From Cyclina sinensis (lineage: Eukaryota; Mollusca; Bivalvia; Venerida; Veneridae): DNA of 64,000 nt. The notes beneath the pieces are model-generated. The model was given only the letters and a program-made list of their open reading frames with translations. It was not told where the DNA came from and made no database searches. Numbering within the stretch: position 1 is the first letter of the stretch; every line of letters starts with the position of its first letter. The translations under genes and the position numbers were made by a program. Positions 24,761 to 37,628 of the stretch are shown piece by piece. The DNA lies in assembly GCA_012932295.1 (NCBI GenBank), contig JAAONU010000016.1, forward strand, positions 46,407,241 to 46,471,240. Reading direction: 5' to 3'.

Positions 24761-25619
24761 TCCGAAGTAGTCTTTGCTAGATGTCGTTAATATGTACAGT
24801 CAAAAATTCTGGAGCTTCTATAAATATACGTTTTAGTATATCTTACAAAAATAAGTTCACTGACAAAATGTTTACATTACATGATATGATATCTTATGAT
24901 CTCAATTAGAACCGATTTCTGGTTTTGCTTGTAAGATTTATGTAAGTTAAATTGTTATTTTTGAATGGAATGGACATATAACGACATTTTGTAACAAACT
25001 GTTACAAGGATAGCTAATGATATATCATAGGAAATGGTTTTGTTTACTTTAAGTTTTCAAAAAAAGATTTTGATATATCACCCATTGACTTAAGACATAA
25101 TCAGTGATAAGCATTACAGGACTTTGGGATATTTTGTAAGAACAATTAAACAAATTCATACAGAAAAATAAAATTGGTAACTAAATAGTTCATCTAGCTC
25201 TTCATCTTTTTTTCTTTCTTTCTACTGACACAGCAAGGCAAGATAAGCTTGATGTTTTCTTTTAATATATGATTAAGCCTTCCGTATATGCGTTGCGTCT
25301 GTGCCTTGTTATCTATATTGTTTAAATAATATTGCTGTAAAATAGATTGTAGAATTATAGGAAAAAAATAGTTCTGGTTAAACACTTCTAGTCTTACACT
25401 GCGTATAAAATTTTATTATTTACTGTCTCGCCACATTTCACCTTGTGTAATACCAATGAAGAGATGGTTTACATGAACATTGGTTTTAAAAGATCCAGTT
25501 CATTTTAAGTTATATTATTATTGGCGCCTGTTACTTTCATTGTGGCAATTATTTTTCATGATATTATTTCATGTAAATAAATGTTTGATACGGACTGTCA
25601 ATGAAATATTACAATTCCC

Positions 25620-26500
25620 GAGAACTGGTGATTTGACCTTTTGGCTGAGGACAAGATGAAGATTAATTGTAGATCCTTCAAAAGAAGTTGTTTATTCGAC
25701 AATTTGACCTCAAGATCAAGGCCTTTTAAGGGTCAAGGTAAAAACAAATATTTTTTCTCAATAAGACGATATTCCCCAAAGAATTCTTGTGTGTAAACAC
25801 AAATTTAAAACAATTTGTTAAATCAAAAGAAAAGGCTTTTTTGACAATTTTCCCTCAAGGTCAATGTCATGTAGGGTCAAGATAAAAGGCTATGTCATTG
25901 GGAAGATCTCCTTCAAATTGTTATTGTGTAGAAATATGAAATGAATCTGTTGAGTAATAAGGGAGTTATGTCAATATTAAGTATTTTGGACAACTGTACT
26001 TCCGGCGTCTAAGTCATTCAGGGTTAAAGGTGATAAGAATATATGTCAGTAAAAAAGTCTTGTCCGAAGCGGCGTTGGATTCAACTATGAAGTAAATGCA
26101 TTTAGTTCAATGGATTTGGCAATGTTAATGTTGGCAACGTTTTCAGACGGAATGACTGACGGATTGAGAGACAGAATGACTGATAGACGGACAGCTGAGA
26201 ACCTTATATTTGGAAGATATCTCCCAAAGGTGTTGTTGTGTACAAACATGAACTAAATATGTTTAGTAATAAGGGAGTAATGGCCAGTATTACGATTTTT
26301 CACAGTCTGACATTCAATGTTAAGGTCGGTGGGAAGGTCTTGCCAAAAGGGGTGTTGTGTTCAAGAATGAAGTAAAGCCATTTACTTATAAGGAACTTAT
26401 GGGCAATGTTAAAGTTTTTGGACGGAATGACGGACGGACGGAGTGACGGACAGACAGTTTAAAAACTATAGGCACTTCTTTAGGGGCATAAAACTAGTTT
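25620..26500 (+). mobile_element. Modular element R6 with ACGG tail
   Basis: About five degenerate units of 125-155 bp are marked by ttgtgtgtaaacacaaa-like words near 25785, 25925, 26078, 26232 and 26357. Each has gggaaggtcttgcc- and aataagggagttatg-like parts. They end in a (GACG)-type microsatellite (ggacggacggagtgacgg near 26440) and the tail aaaactataggcacttcttt. No ORF. This matches the tandem core plus ACGG microsatellite plan of bivalve pearl-type elements. Confidence 0.7.
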
Positions 26501-27299
26501 CAGTTGTATGGATATTTTGGCATACTGTAGTTTGATCCTCTTATTTGCTCCCAAGTTATTTAGAAAATGTTGTGATAACTGTCTCTGAAACAAGGTTTCT
26601 TGGCACATACAAGCTTAATGGTAATTTCATCTCAGGTAAAATTGTATCATAATTCGATTGGCTTGTCTTCAGGTGCATTGTATGCAAAACAAATGAAAGG
26701 ATAGTTTTCTAAACATTCCATCATGAAAACAAAATTGTTTCTGTACAGGTTTAAATCACCGGTATAAACAAGAACAGAATAAGGCAATCCATAGCATATA
26801 ATAAGTTTATAATTAAGGACAGAAGGGACAGTGTTTACAAACGAACAACCACCATTTTAAATGTTGTCAACCTAGATTCCCGGTGTTTGTTTCACAAATA
26901 CGTAATTTGATCCAATATCATTGCAGTACCACATAAAATGTCAGACAAAAAAGCTTTATTTAGTCACCTATGCATGATTTATGTGTCTTTCACACGAAGA
27001 TGAAAAAAGATGTATTCACTTTTTTGTCTTGTAATTTGAACTGAAGTTTAAACACGCGATACGTCTCTTTGATTCGAAAGAGTGTTTTTGTTTTATTCTG
27101 AGTAATGTTTGCATTTGCCTCATATGCCCTCATCTTATTTCAAGTTTATTTATATAACTTAAAGCCTATATCATGTAAAATGTTTGAACATTCTTTTGTT
27201 TCTTTTGCGATAACGTTATTTTGCGATGAGGTTAATCGCCTAACGAAGTCTTGTTCAGTTTTCAAAAAGCATTTGCAAAACAACACATTGAGCTTATAT
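26501..27299. other. Spacer, nothing recognised
   Basis: Only short ORFs. No repeat match noticed elsewhere in the window. Confidence 0.45.
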
Positions 27300-27654
27300 T
27301 CACAATAACATAGAATTAATTATTCTGAAAATTCTTTACAGCACAGAAATTAATTGATTATGTTAGAATATATGATTAATAGAATAATTCACTGCATTAA
27401 ATCATATCAGTAAAAAACACACAAACACATTACCCAATGTAGAATTCGGAAAAGCAATTTCCTTGAAGGTTATCTTTACAAGAAAATCTCCTCGTAGATA
27501 TCATTAGTCCTTAATTAGTCGTTATTGGTCAGAGGTAAACATAGCCACATCTTCATGAATAAATGAATGAACAAATTATCTAATATTCTACATGATAGTC
27601 AGCTGAAATTTTGTAGAGATTAAATCAGTATTGCACATATAAAGCCAGGTTCTG

Positions 27655-27725
27655 TGAAGGCGATGTGAACATGGCAAGTCCGACAGAGTCTCATGATCCG
27701 GAGAACCGAATCTTGGGCGAGCATC
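27655..27725 (+). repeat. tRNA-box-like duplicated block, copy 1
   Basis: Contains ggagaaccgaatcttgggcg, a diverged form of the 38850-38920 block. The two copies differ in reading frame, so the short ORF MASPTESHDPEN starting at 27671 is not conserved. It may be an old tRNA-derived SINE fragment. Confidence 0.3.
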
Positions 27726-29619
27726 TTGCTCAAAACCTACGGTGCTAGTCCTGGTTTAAATACAAGAAACAGTAAGCGAGCACTATAAATGTAATTAGCA
27801 AACCAAGGTAAACTAAATAAGTGTAAACTAAACTAAATATTCGTATAGCCGTAGTTTGACATATAATGCAGACTTCTTTAGATAATTCTATAGTAGGTCG
27901 GTAAAACATGCTGTTTATCTGTTTGTCATGCTGTTCATAATTGGTCATGTTTCCAGGAAAAAAAGACAATTTGAGGTAATAAAAAATTTATGATTTAAAA
28001 ATTAATATTAATCTTTTTATGCGGCGCGTCAAAATATTTTCTTTTACATCATAAACATTTCTCATTCTGATTTGCAGAATAATCTTTAGAACCTGGCACT
28101 AATTTCTCACGGAAAAGTATTATATATGACGGTTGATGTGTAAATGTTCTAGAACATTTTTTGTGAAGCTCAACAGAAATTGTAGACTATATTTTTGCTG
28201 CTTTAATTGATTGATAGAACCCTGTTAATGTATTAACTGATTTTGAGTGATGTGTTTTATTATTACTATAATTAATCTCGTTTCAGTCTTCTTTCACTTT
28301 CCAATCAGTGAAATTGTTTTAAAAAATATCGTAGGATTTCCCTATTGTTTCGCATGGCGTTTAAAGCATTTTAAATATAAATTTATGTGATATCTATATA
28401 AACATAATTTCTTGGTTTTAAACACATTTAATCCATTAAAATATGAGAAAGATATTTTTGCGACTCTTTGAAAATTCAAAGCATTATAAATATGGACGCA
28501 ACAAAAACCTGAAAAACTGAAACATTCAAACACTTTGATGTTACAAAAACAAGCTCAATGATATTTTATAGGATTATATGTCTGTTTTCATATGATAATT
28601 ATGAAGTCGTTACATAATTTATAGCTGAGATACAAATGCCCTTACCAGTAACGACGTTAATCGTTTCACGAAACATATATATCTTTAACAATTTATAGCG
28701 TCAAATTTTCCAAAGGTTTCTATAATAAACATATACAATATGCATGTGTACATATTTTAAATGCATTTAACATAGTTGTTGGCATTTCATTCATATAACA
28801 TTTTTCCGCATTCCTCCATCCTACCACAGTTTATCCGAAAAGCTAATATCCTTCCGAAATTGGACATTTATGTTTATTTCCTGTTGGTGCTTTGTTTACT
28901 GCAAAGTTAGAGATAAAAAAAACATTAAACTTAACCATCACAATCGACAATTTATGCAATATTTGACACATTTTATAGAAAATCTTTACAGCGTAGGAAA
29001 TAGATAGGTCATTTAGAATAGATAATTTATGGTAATATTCACTGTTACAGTAATTACTTTAAGAGGCTGAAGAACGAGTTATTTATGTAAAAGTAGTTAA
29101 AAGTCACATGGCTAAGATTCCTATACATGTGTAGCGATAGTCTGAATTCCTAAAAGATGAGGATGGTTCCAAAAGTAGAAGCATTAAATCAGCGGCGTAG
29201 ATAACAACTTTTCATATATAGAAAAATCTACATTACATTAGCCATATCCCTGTCAAATAATTTAAACAAAAAAAAAAATCAAACCCTGTATGTTAAAGCA
29301 ATTCATAGATCTAATTAGGTCTGGAGGAAACAAGTAACGTTATATGCGCTAGGAAGGTGCCGGGATGGCTAGCAATCGTTTCTAGTGTGTGTTCTAAACT
29401 GTGTGTTTAATTGGGAGGGGGTGGGAGCAGGGTTGATCTGTCAATTTCAACGAATGAAACGCTATAAACCAGGACGTGTCTAATCTAACAGTTGCAAGAC
29501 TCAGAGCGAGGACAGAAAATAAGAATAAGACTATTGGCTTTTGACAGCAATCAGTGGTTGGGAAAAAAAACTGAAACTTGATAGAAAGAAAAATGTGAAT
29601 GATATTTTGGCAAAGTCTT

Positions 29620-30090
29620 AAACGTTCTTTGACTTGCTACATAGCGTATACCATAGCGCTATCTTTTCCGGTTTATTTCCCAGCCACCATTGAAAACTTT
29701 ATTAAAAGGCTTAGTATCATAAGAAGGTATGCATATATATTACCAGCACGATACGGATTGATCTTTTTCACAGGGTTATGGGCCCTTTAATTTTCATATA
29801 GTACCACTATTACCTGACTATTTCTCAGTAACCACATGCTAGTATTAAATGAAACATGATTGGAAGCTTCAGTACTATGAGACAATGTGCATATTATGAT
29901 CACAACTGTGATTGGTGAGGTTTCGCTAAATATAGTATACTATAGTATTCTATTCGTGTTGACGGTATTCCACCGCTACCTATTGCTTGAACTCAATAAA
30001 AATTCATGCTAAGTTTCAGTTGAAGAAGGAGTTGTATATCCCCAGCTTGATATAAATTGAAGATCATGCGACATAGGGCTTTCATGAAGC
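29620..30090 (+). repeat. ~155-bp tandem units, second copy
   Basis: Two to three units related to 24000-24500, sharing atagtatactatagt, ctcagtaaccac and gaagcttcagtac words. The ORF at 29599-29790 lies across this repeat and is a by-product. Confidence 0.6.
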
Positions 30091-30359
30091 TAAGAATGCT
30101 TTGATAACTGTCAATGGCCTACAAATTCATGCAGTTCTTTATTTTTCTAAATGACTTTGCTATAGACCAGCATGCGCTTCTGGGAGCTTCCATCGTATCC
30201 AAATTGTTTCTTGTTATTTCTGTATCTTTTAGAAATACCAAATTTTAATAATAGACATTAATTGCAGCAAAACAGTCCTTTACCGCGCAGTTAGGAAAAC
30301 ATTTTAACAAACTCGTTTTGCTGACTTATCATTGTGATGCTTAAACTCGTTTTGCTGAC

Positions 30360-30500
30360 CTATCATTGTGATTTTTAGATTGTCACGTTCTTGGATGTAA
30401 TTTAGAGGTTCAGTCGAGTTGTGGCGAGTAAGTGGTTCAATCTATCTTCATTACTAGAAGCGATGCAGACTGTATCGTTATTGTTTGAGTGATGAGTAAC
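30360..30500 (+). repeat. V landmark block, copy 2
   Basis: Carries cattgtgatttttagattg and atcttcattactagaagcga. The frame that is open in copies 1, 3 and 5 is interrupted by two stops here. Confidence 0.75.
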
Positions 30501-33500
30501 AATACCAGAGCTCACAATGAGGATAAATTAATCCGATGTATAACATAGCTCGAGTCTCTGCCTATGTCATAAATATGCACAATCAAATATTCTATGCACT
30601 ATATAGGTTAAGGGTTGAGCTTCTATAAATATACATCATAAGTATAGGACTGGTGTATATTCTTTGAAAAGACAGTAACATTATGTTTACTTTATATGAT
30701 ATGGTCTCGTTTGATCCCATTTATGGCTGATAACTGTTTTTTTTTCTTCTTTTCATCTAATTTTAAAACAATGTAAGAGTAGTATATTCTGTAAATGATA
30801 CTTAAAATGTAGTACCACTTACAGCAACTTGTTACTAGGAAAGCAAAATAAATGTAAGAATATTATTTCTCATAAATAGTCTGTGGCTTAGTATTTGTAT
30901 TGTTTTAACTATATAATTGTAAATATTAAGTAGTAAAAGGTAGTTTTTAGTTATACGTTTTTAGCTTACAGTGCTAGTTAGATTGTTTTTTACTGTGTCG
31001 CCGCGTTGCACTCTGTGTAATTGCAAATTTAAAGATGATTTTCTATTTATTTATTTAAATCACAACCAGAAAAACTGTGTGAAATTTTCTGTGTGTAATT
31101 TGACCTTGCTGAGCAACAAAATGTCTTTAAAAGTCATCGTGTTGCATTTCATTATAACGAATAGAAGTAATAATAAATCTAAGTAAAAAATAATTATCTG
31201 TTACTTATATTAATTTTTAAGGTGAGTAGTGCCTTGTTACCGTAGGTATCGTTCCAATAAATATACAGTTTCAATACTAAGTTATTATGAACACTCAAAA
31301 AGCAGCAAACTAAGCTTATATTCGCAATTATGTACTATCAATTCCTATGAATTATTTTATAGAACAATGGGAATGATTGTGTCGGAATAAATGGTTAATA
31401 AATAATCCACTGTATTTAATTATATCTATCACTAACACAGACACATTTTTTTCGCAAAGAGGAAATGGCAGTTACCTTTGAGGTTGTATCACAAGAACTT
31501 TGAGTAGATTTCGTTAGTGATAGAAAATCCGTATTTCGGTTGAAGGTAAAGTTGGCCACTTTTTCATAAATAATTTTATTATTTCATGAACAAGTTATCC
31601 TATATTCTACCTGAATTAGTTTGTAATAGAGTAGAAATTAAAACAAACACGCGGATTAAACCACTTTCGGCGCTTTTGAACCCAGGAAAAAAACATGATA
31701 ATAAGAGTAAAGTAAGTAAGCATAAACTAAACTTAATGCACGATGATGTCTATAAAATTCATACGGATGAGGTTTGAAATACATTTCAATACATAATTTG
31801 CTAGATTCTATAGGTCGGTAGGTCGGTAATCACATGGAATGTGTCTATCTAGTCACGCTGTTAAATGTTCATGCATTCCAAATAGCAAATAGCCGTGATC
31901 TGACATTGTTAGAATTGTTTATAACTTTTTATTGTTGCAGTTTTTGTTTTTGTTTTTTTGTGTGTTTTTTTTTTAAATTTATTGTTCAAGTAACGCTGAG
32001 TTTATAATAAACATTATTTATTTTATGTTTCTTAGTTTTTTACTATTTGTTTCCTGTGTGTGTTCTTTACTTTTATGTACTGTTTCCAGGATATATAACT
32101 GTTTGAGATCAGAATAGTTTTAAAGTTTAAAAGAAAATATTGGTATATTAAGCAATCGCCTCAAAGCATGTGCTTTCGTGTTAAAAAAAGGAAATAAAAA
32201 AAGTATAATGTTGATTATATCTTTTTGGAAATTATCTTTGAAACATCTGGCAATCTAATCGCAGAATAGAATGTTAATATATATCCCTGTTACTGTTTAA
32301 TTAATAATTGATTAAAAATGTGTTATAAATTGTTATTTACTTTGCTACCATTGTCTGGAAAAAGCAGTTCTGTTCCATATAATCAAACACCAAGTTTAAT
32401 AATGTCTTTATGCAATATTCACATATATTATACGTTTAATTGTCTTTTACATAGTTGTTGGCATTCAATTGATATAATTTTTTTCCTCTTATCTCCGACC
32501 TACCACATGTTATTCCAATAGCTAATATCCTTCCGAAATAGTAAATTAATATTCATTTTTGGTGATTTGATTAATTTGAAATTAAGAAGTAAATAGACAT
32601 TCAATACGCAATGCAGAAAGTTTACTTTTAAAGTGGCAGTGTGTGCAATAATTTACTCATTTTATAGAATATTCTTTTAAAAAATCGTTCCGTCAGAATC
32701 GATAATTTATTTAAATGTTCATTGTAATCATTTATATTATTCAGTAACCCAGATGACTTCTCTCATAAAAAAGAAAAACTTTTACTGTAACAGTAGTTAT
32801 AAATCACGTGACTAGGATTTCTAACAGATACAGTTTGTCTGATTTTAAACAAAATGACGATGGTTCCTTAACAGAAAAACATTAGATCAGCAATTACATC
32901 ACGACGTCGTCTATTTTGTCACAACAAACTTAAAAACGGAAATGTCGATGCCACAGTAGGCAGTGTCATCATGTTTGAATCAAATGCATAATGTTGCAGC
33001 TTGGTATACTGGCGAATAGAACCACGGTATGACGTCAGGCTAAAGACTTCATCGTTAATGCATCTGAACTGCGACGTTGGTTATGTTTTAAATTAACATA
33101 CATCCACCAGCCCCTATCTCATGAAATTCTTCTGAAACCAGAGGCATATTCTGCATTTTAAAAACATACATGTAATGTAAAAATAAGAAGAAAGGAAATA
33201 ATATTTCAACTACAGTCAATGAAACGACAAGTACATGTAGTAGTGTATTTGGCGCAAAAATTTTGGTTGGAAATTGTTTGGTTATTTTTTCTTAAAACGT
33301 ACTCTCTGATTGTTACTGCATTCCTAAAGTGTTTATTAAAGAAACCCGTTTATTCAAAATTTCTGTTCAACTATTTTGAAACTTGTGTTTTACCCCAAGT
33401 TGTGCTTGTGTTTGGTAGAAAACCGCATTGTATAGCTGGCTTTCACAGCACATTTTAACAGAAAGAAATATTTCCAATTCCATTAGTATTTCTTTTTCAG

Positions 33501-33504
33501 ACTT

Positions 33505-33660
33505 GTTTTGCATACCCGCTGTTGTGATTTGCAAGACGTTCGCCTTTTGCGATGCAATTTATAGCTGCAGTAGGATTATAGCAAGTAAGTTGCCTTATCT
33601 GTCTTCATTACCTGATGCGAAGCAGACTGTATCATTATTGTATGGGTGATGAACCTAAGA
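33505..33660 (+). repeat. V landmark block, copy 3
   Basis: Contains gctgttgtgatttgcaag and tgtcttcattacctgatg, preceded by an acceptor-like tttctttttcag. Compared with copy 5, about 16 of 20 codon differences change the amino acid, which argues against a conserved exon. Confidence 0.75.
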
Positions 33661-35158
33661 GTAACAGCGTTCAAAAGGACGAGATCTTCTTAAATAAATG
33701 TATTCCTAGATATCCTAAATATGCAAACAATTATTATAATAATAGTGCGCTGACCTTTTGTTATTATTTCTTAAAAGTTGTATGTAACCTAAACAAATCC
33801 GAGTGCAGGTACAGTACATCACATCATACAATAGTTGTATTGTCTTGTACTCGTATGTTCTCAATTATGATTGAATTTGGTTGTGTTTTTAAGTGGTATA
33901 TAAGTGTTATATACTCTGCGAATGAAATCAGGCAAGTAGCGCTACTTAATATCATCAGCTTATAACAAAAGATAGTACATGAAATTGCAGGAAAATGGTT
34001 GTGTTTACTTTGTTTTTATAAATGTTATGTTTTTCATAAGGCATCCATCAGTTCTAAAAGTTTAAAGTGCTGATAATTACGTTATATTTGAATGACCTAC
34101 ATGAAAAAGTTTGTAAAGCAATACACTGTTATTAGCGATAGTTAGATACTTAAAACAAAGTTTTATCCTTTTTTTCTTCTTCTTCTGACACGACATCAAC
34201 ATTTAAAAGAGGTTATCTTACTGCTGAGTTATTATTATTATATTCTGTTCGCTGTATCACAACCTATTTTGCTCCTAAACTGATATTGTTTTACTGATAA
34301 AATTGTAAAATATGAATAGTCCAGCAATCTATTAGCTCTTTTTCAACGTTTATAATTTTGACACTGGTAATTGAATTGCATTATTAACTGTCTCGCCATC
34401 CTGCTTCTTTTTATTCAGCCAACACCTACTGATTTTTCAAGAGATGCAACAAATAATTTGACATTTACAAGAGTTTTCTATTCGTTTGTTTATTCAGAGA
34501 GTTTAGTGTCAAAATATTTTGTGTTTCAATCATAATTTTCTTAGAATATTCAGAGCAGAGCGCTGGTTTGGTCATATCTGGAAACATCGAACTAGTTTTT
34601 ACAGAATATTAAGAAACATTTTCATTTTATAAGTATAGAGTTACAAACAGGTATAATTCTTTTCCTTTCTCATGAAGCTTTTGTATTTGAATACATCTTT
34701 AAAAAAACAGCTGTATGAATGTTTGGGCTTTTTGCTTTTGAATTTGCTTTCGATCATTGCCTCTAAGATGGACATGATTTTTACATTCAGTGATCTACAA
34801 AAGAAATGATAGCACATATATAAAATTCACAGTATTCTTTTTAAAAGTTGATGTTCACGTCATTTGATTAATGACATTCAGCTTGACCTTAAACGACACA
34901 GTTTCTTCTTTGACCTAGAAAAATTCTGATCAGATGTTTTTATTACCTGATCAAAATTATAGCCTGTAAGTTAACAACAAACTGGGTATTTACTACTCAT
35001 TCTGCACTTATAAGACGTACGATAGATCTTTAAAAAATGGTCCAAACTGAATTTATATAGATCTTAAGTAAAAGTGAAATTGACAGTATTCAAGGAAATT
35101 TTGTAATTACTTTCTTTGAAACTAGAAGTTGTTTTGAAACACTTGTTCCGAGATCATC

Positions 35159-36158
35159 TTAAAGCAGCTCATTCACACTTGAAACTCGGCTCGCGAAGGT
35201 CACATTGCACAGGAAAACGCATTTTGCTTAAACCGCACACTTGGGGAATTCCGGATACAAATATAGAATACGGTATCCTCGAAGCAGGTTCCGTTGTACC
35301 ATGTGACACATTCCGCAACATGGCTTCTTCACCAATCTCGGCACAGGCATTCATTTCATGGATTAATGTTCTGACACGTATATAACCAACACAAAGTACG
35401 AAAGTTTACAAGAATTATCTGTGGGTCACTTTTCTTCAAACAGATTTTCTGTTAGCGACAATGTAACTCTTGTTGTCCCTGATAGTTGAATCTTTTTCCT
35501 AATATAGCAGTCAGTAACTCCATTCAAAGGCAAAACATTTTTCCACCGTACTTCTGATTTCATCGCTGGTTTACAAAACTTTTCATGACACTACTTCCGG
35601 TCTCTTCTTCAATAATTAGAAATTAGATATTATATTGTTAAACAAACTCAATTTAAATATCTCAATCAAGTGCCAGATTGTATGAATAAACTGAAGTCTT
35701 TAGTGGATTTAATATATTTTTGTAACGGATCCTGAAGATAAACTGTAATCAGTTTTCAATATCATAGCGATGTTTGCAGGGACAATTCAAATCATGTTGG
35801 TGACCCTCAGATTCATTCGTGTGAACTCTCGTACCTTGTGTTGGTTTTATAGTGGTTCGAGGCATTTATCCATAAAACGAATTCCTGTGAATTTTTATCC
35901 AATATTCAAAAACCGATATAATGTGAGCGCATGCACAAAGGCTGAATGTGATCAGTCACGTGACGGCACACGAACACAGAAATTCTAAATATAGGTTTTA
36001 TACCGTAAGCTGTGGACAATGATAACTACCCATTTTTTAACAATAACGAAATGTTACATTAGGAAACAGTGCGTCTGTAGATAGGTATTGATAGATGTAA
36101 TGCACAGAGATTGTTAAAATCAAATTCTTAGTCAATGACCATCTGTGAAAGAGCTGTT
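35159..36158. mobile_element. Foldback DNA element, copy B (~1.0 kb)
   Basis: The left end ttaaagcagctcattcaca (35159-35177) is inverted at the right end (atctgtgaaagagctg, 36141-36156). The stretch 36131-36156 matches the reverse complement of 17011-17036 at 25 of 26 positions, so the element is copy A in opposite orientation. TTAA is present on the left but degraded on the right. Internal arms at about 35340-35440 and 35790-35880 are inverted relatives (gcattcatttcatgg / its inverse; the ccaacacaaagtacga region). A short frame from 35320 reads MASSPISAQAFISWIN and is partly mirrored in copy A. No transposase. Confidence 0.65.
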
Positions 36159-37190
36159 TCCATTTCATACCAGATCAATTTGGTCGGCTATTCATTCAGT
36201 AATGAACTGACAGAAAAAAAATGATGCTTTGGATTCACTTCCTCATATTTTGTGATGCTTTACATTACAACAATTTAGCAATATTTTCTGCAATATTTAT
36301 ATGTTGCATTTCGTTAAAAAAAAGAAAAAAGGAAACAGACTGACTGAAACAAGTAATATTGAATGTAAAAGCATAAACAAATGACATGAAAGTACTGGCA
36401 TTTATACAACGAGTTCAGTGAGGAGAGCATACTAAGAGGTGAACAGTTATTACTTCATTCTAATTCATAGTTTAAACCATAATCATAGCAATAAATGACA
36501 TGCCGTTTGCTCAAAGCGCCCCCTCGCCGTGTAAAATCAGATTCCAGTTTATATCAAGAATTTAACATCACATATCCAGATGGTTAAGATGGTTGTTATT
36601 AAAATATCTTAGAACCCTGCAATATTTAGTACATAATCGCTACATCATTAAGATAACATTATATAACTCCATGCACGCGCACTGAAATGGCAGCAATTTA
36701 GAAAGTAATCAGAATGTCAGCATGTCGTTTCGCCCGAAATGTTCTTTAAAAGTTCATACTTATCTTGATACAAACTCATTGTCTTTCATGAAAATAGGTT
36801 TATACTCATAAAATATTTCTTTTTCATCTACATCACACTAAAACTTAATGCGTTTGTACGAAGATCATAATAAAAAAGTAAAACTTTAAAATTCATACTA
36901 TTAAAAACTAATGTTAGTAACTATAAGAAAAGACTTGGATTTAGGATGCATGATGATGTAGTTTGCCACTATTCAAGAAAACCAGTCTTGGTTTTTACTG
37001 GGAAAACGGCATTTTTTATGCTCAGCTGGTCTCTTCGGAAAAAAACCAGTATATCTGTGTCTTTAAAAATAATATCTGATGCACCTGTCGATGTACTTTT
37101 ATTATTCAACTTGTGAACTACAAATACAGTATGCACCTAAGCAATGGAAGACTTTGGCTGGGTCTGTGTAGATGATTATAGTGTGTAATT

Positions 37191-37628
37191 TTAAAGGGAC
37201 TGTACTCCAGATTTGATATAAAAATATTTTTACATAAATTAAATATCTAGATGCCGTGAGATTATAACAACATGATATTTTACTTCAAAACTGATTATAA
37301 AAGTCAAAATAGCACAAAAAATATAACCGCTTCACCTTGATTTGAACTCTGGATCCTTTTGTTAACAAAATTATTCCAATGCTTGTACTGTCACCACTAT
37401 CACTGCAACTGAAATAACAATTATTTACTTTAAATGTTATACGATATAGTTATACTGTGGCGTTACGGTATAGCACTATGAAAGAAAAATAAATCAATTT
37501 ATAATGTGATTATCTGACTTATCTTTTGTCAGTAAGTTAGTTTTTAAGCATTAGTCATAAATATTACAAGAAAGTTATAAAAGAAGAAAAATTTCTTTTT
37601 TTGTCACCTGGAGCACAGCCCCTTTAAA
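37191..37628. mobile_element. TTAA MITE, copy 1 (~437 bp)
   Basis: The ends are ttaaagggactgtactccag (37191-37210) and the inverse of ttaaaggggctgtgctccag (to 37628), with TTAA on each side. An oppositely oriented copy is at 51467-51902; long internal stretches (for example gccgtgagattataacaaca) are identical between the two. It has no coding capacity. TTAA flanks suggest mobilisation by a piggyBac-type transposase, which is not in this window. Confidence 0.85.

Larger units (their letters stand above)
23041..25600 (+). repeat. Segmental array unit 1
   Basis: Opens with the A landmark: cacaggaaattattggttctg, then atagatcacatgactagga at about 23228, then gatgaggatggttcc near 23305. It is followed by a tandem-repeat insertion and the V landmark at 24605-24760. 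The same landmarks in the same order define units 2 to 5. No conserved coding exon was found. Confidence 0.75.
27300..31290 (+). repeat. Segmental array unit 2
   Basis: Contains, in order: a partial A landmark (acagcacagaaattaattga near 27340), a tRNA-box-like block near 27660-27720, the full A landmark at 28970-29220 (gatgaggatggttcc near 29157), the ~155-bp tandem element and the V landmark at 30360. The partial A landmark plus tRNA-like block pair also recurs at 31.3-31.7 kb and 38.6-38.9 kb. Confidence 0.7.

Noticed and set aside
27671..27751. Short ORF MASPTESHDPEN as a conserved micropeptide
   Set aside because: The paralogous block at 38.85 kb puts the matching bases in another frame.
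29599..29790. Hydrophobic ORF (ALSFPVYFPATIENF) as a membrane protein exon
   Set aside because: It overlaps the ~155-bp tandem repeat whose other copy at 24.0-24.5 kb has no corresponding open frame.
33505..33660. V block translated as VVICKTFAFCDAIYSC and its counterparts as a conserved exon
   Set aside because: Two of five copies have stops or frameshifts, and differences between the open copies are mostly non-synonymous. An upstream in-frame stop follows the acceptor-like site in copy 5.
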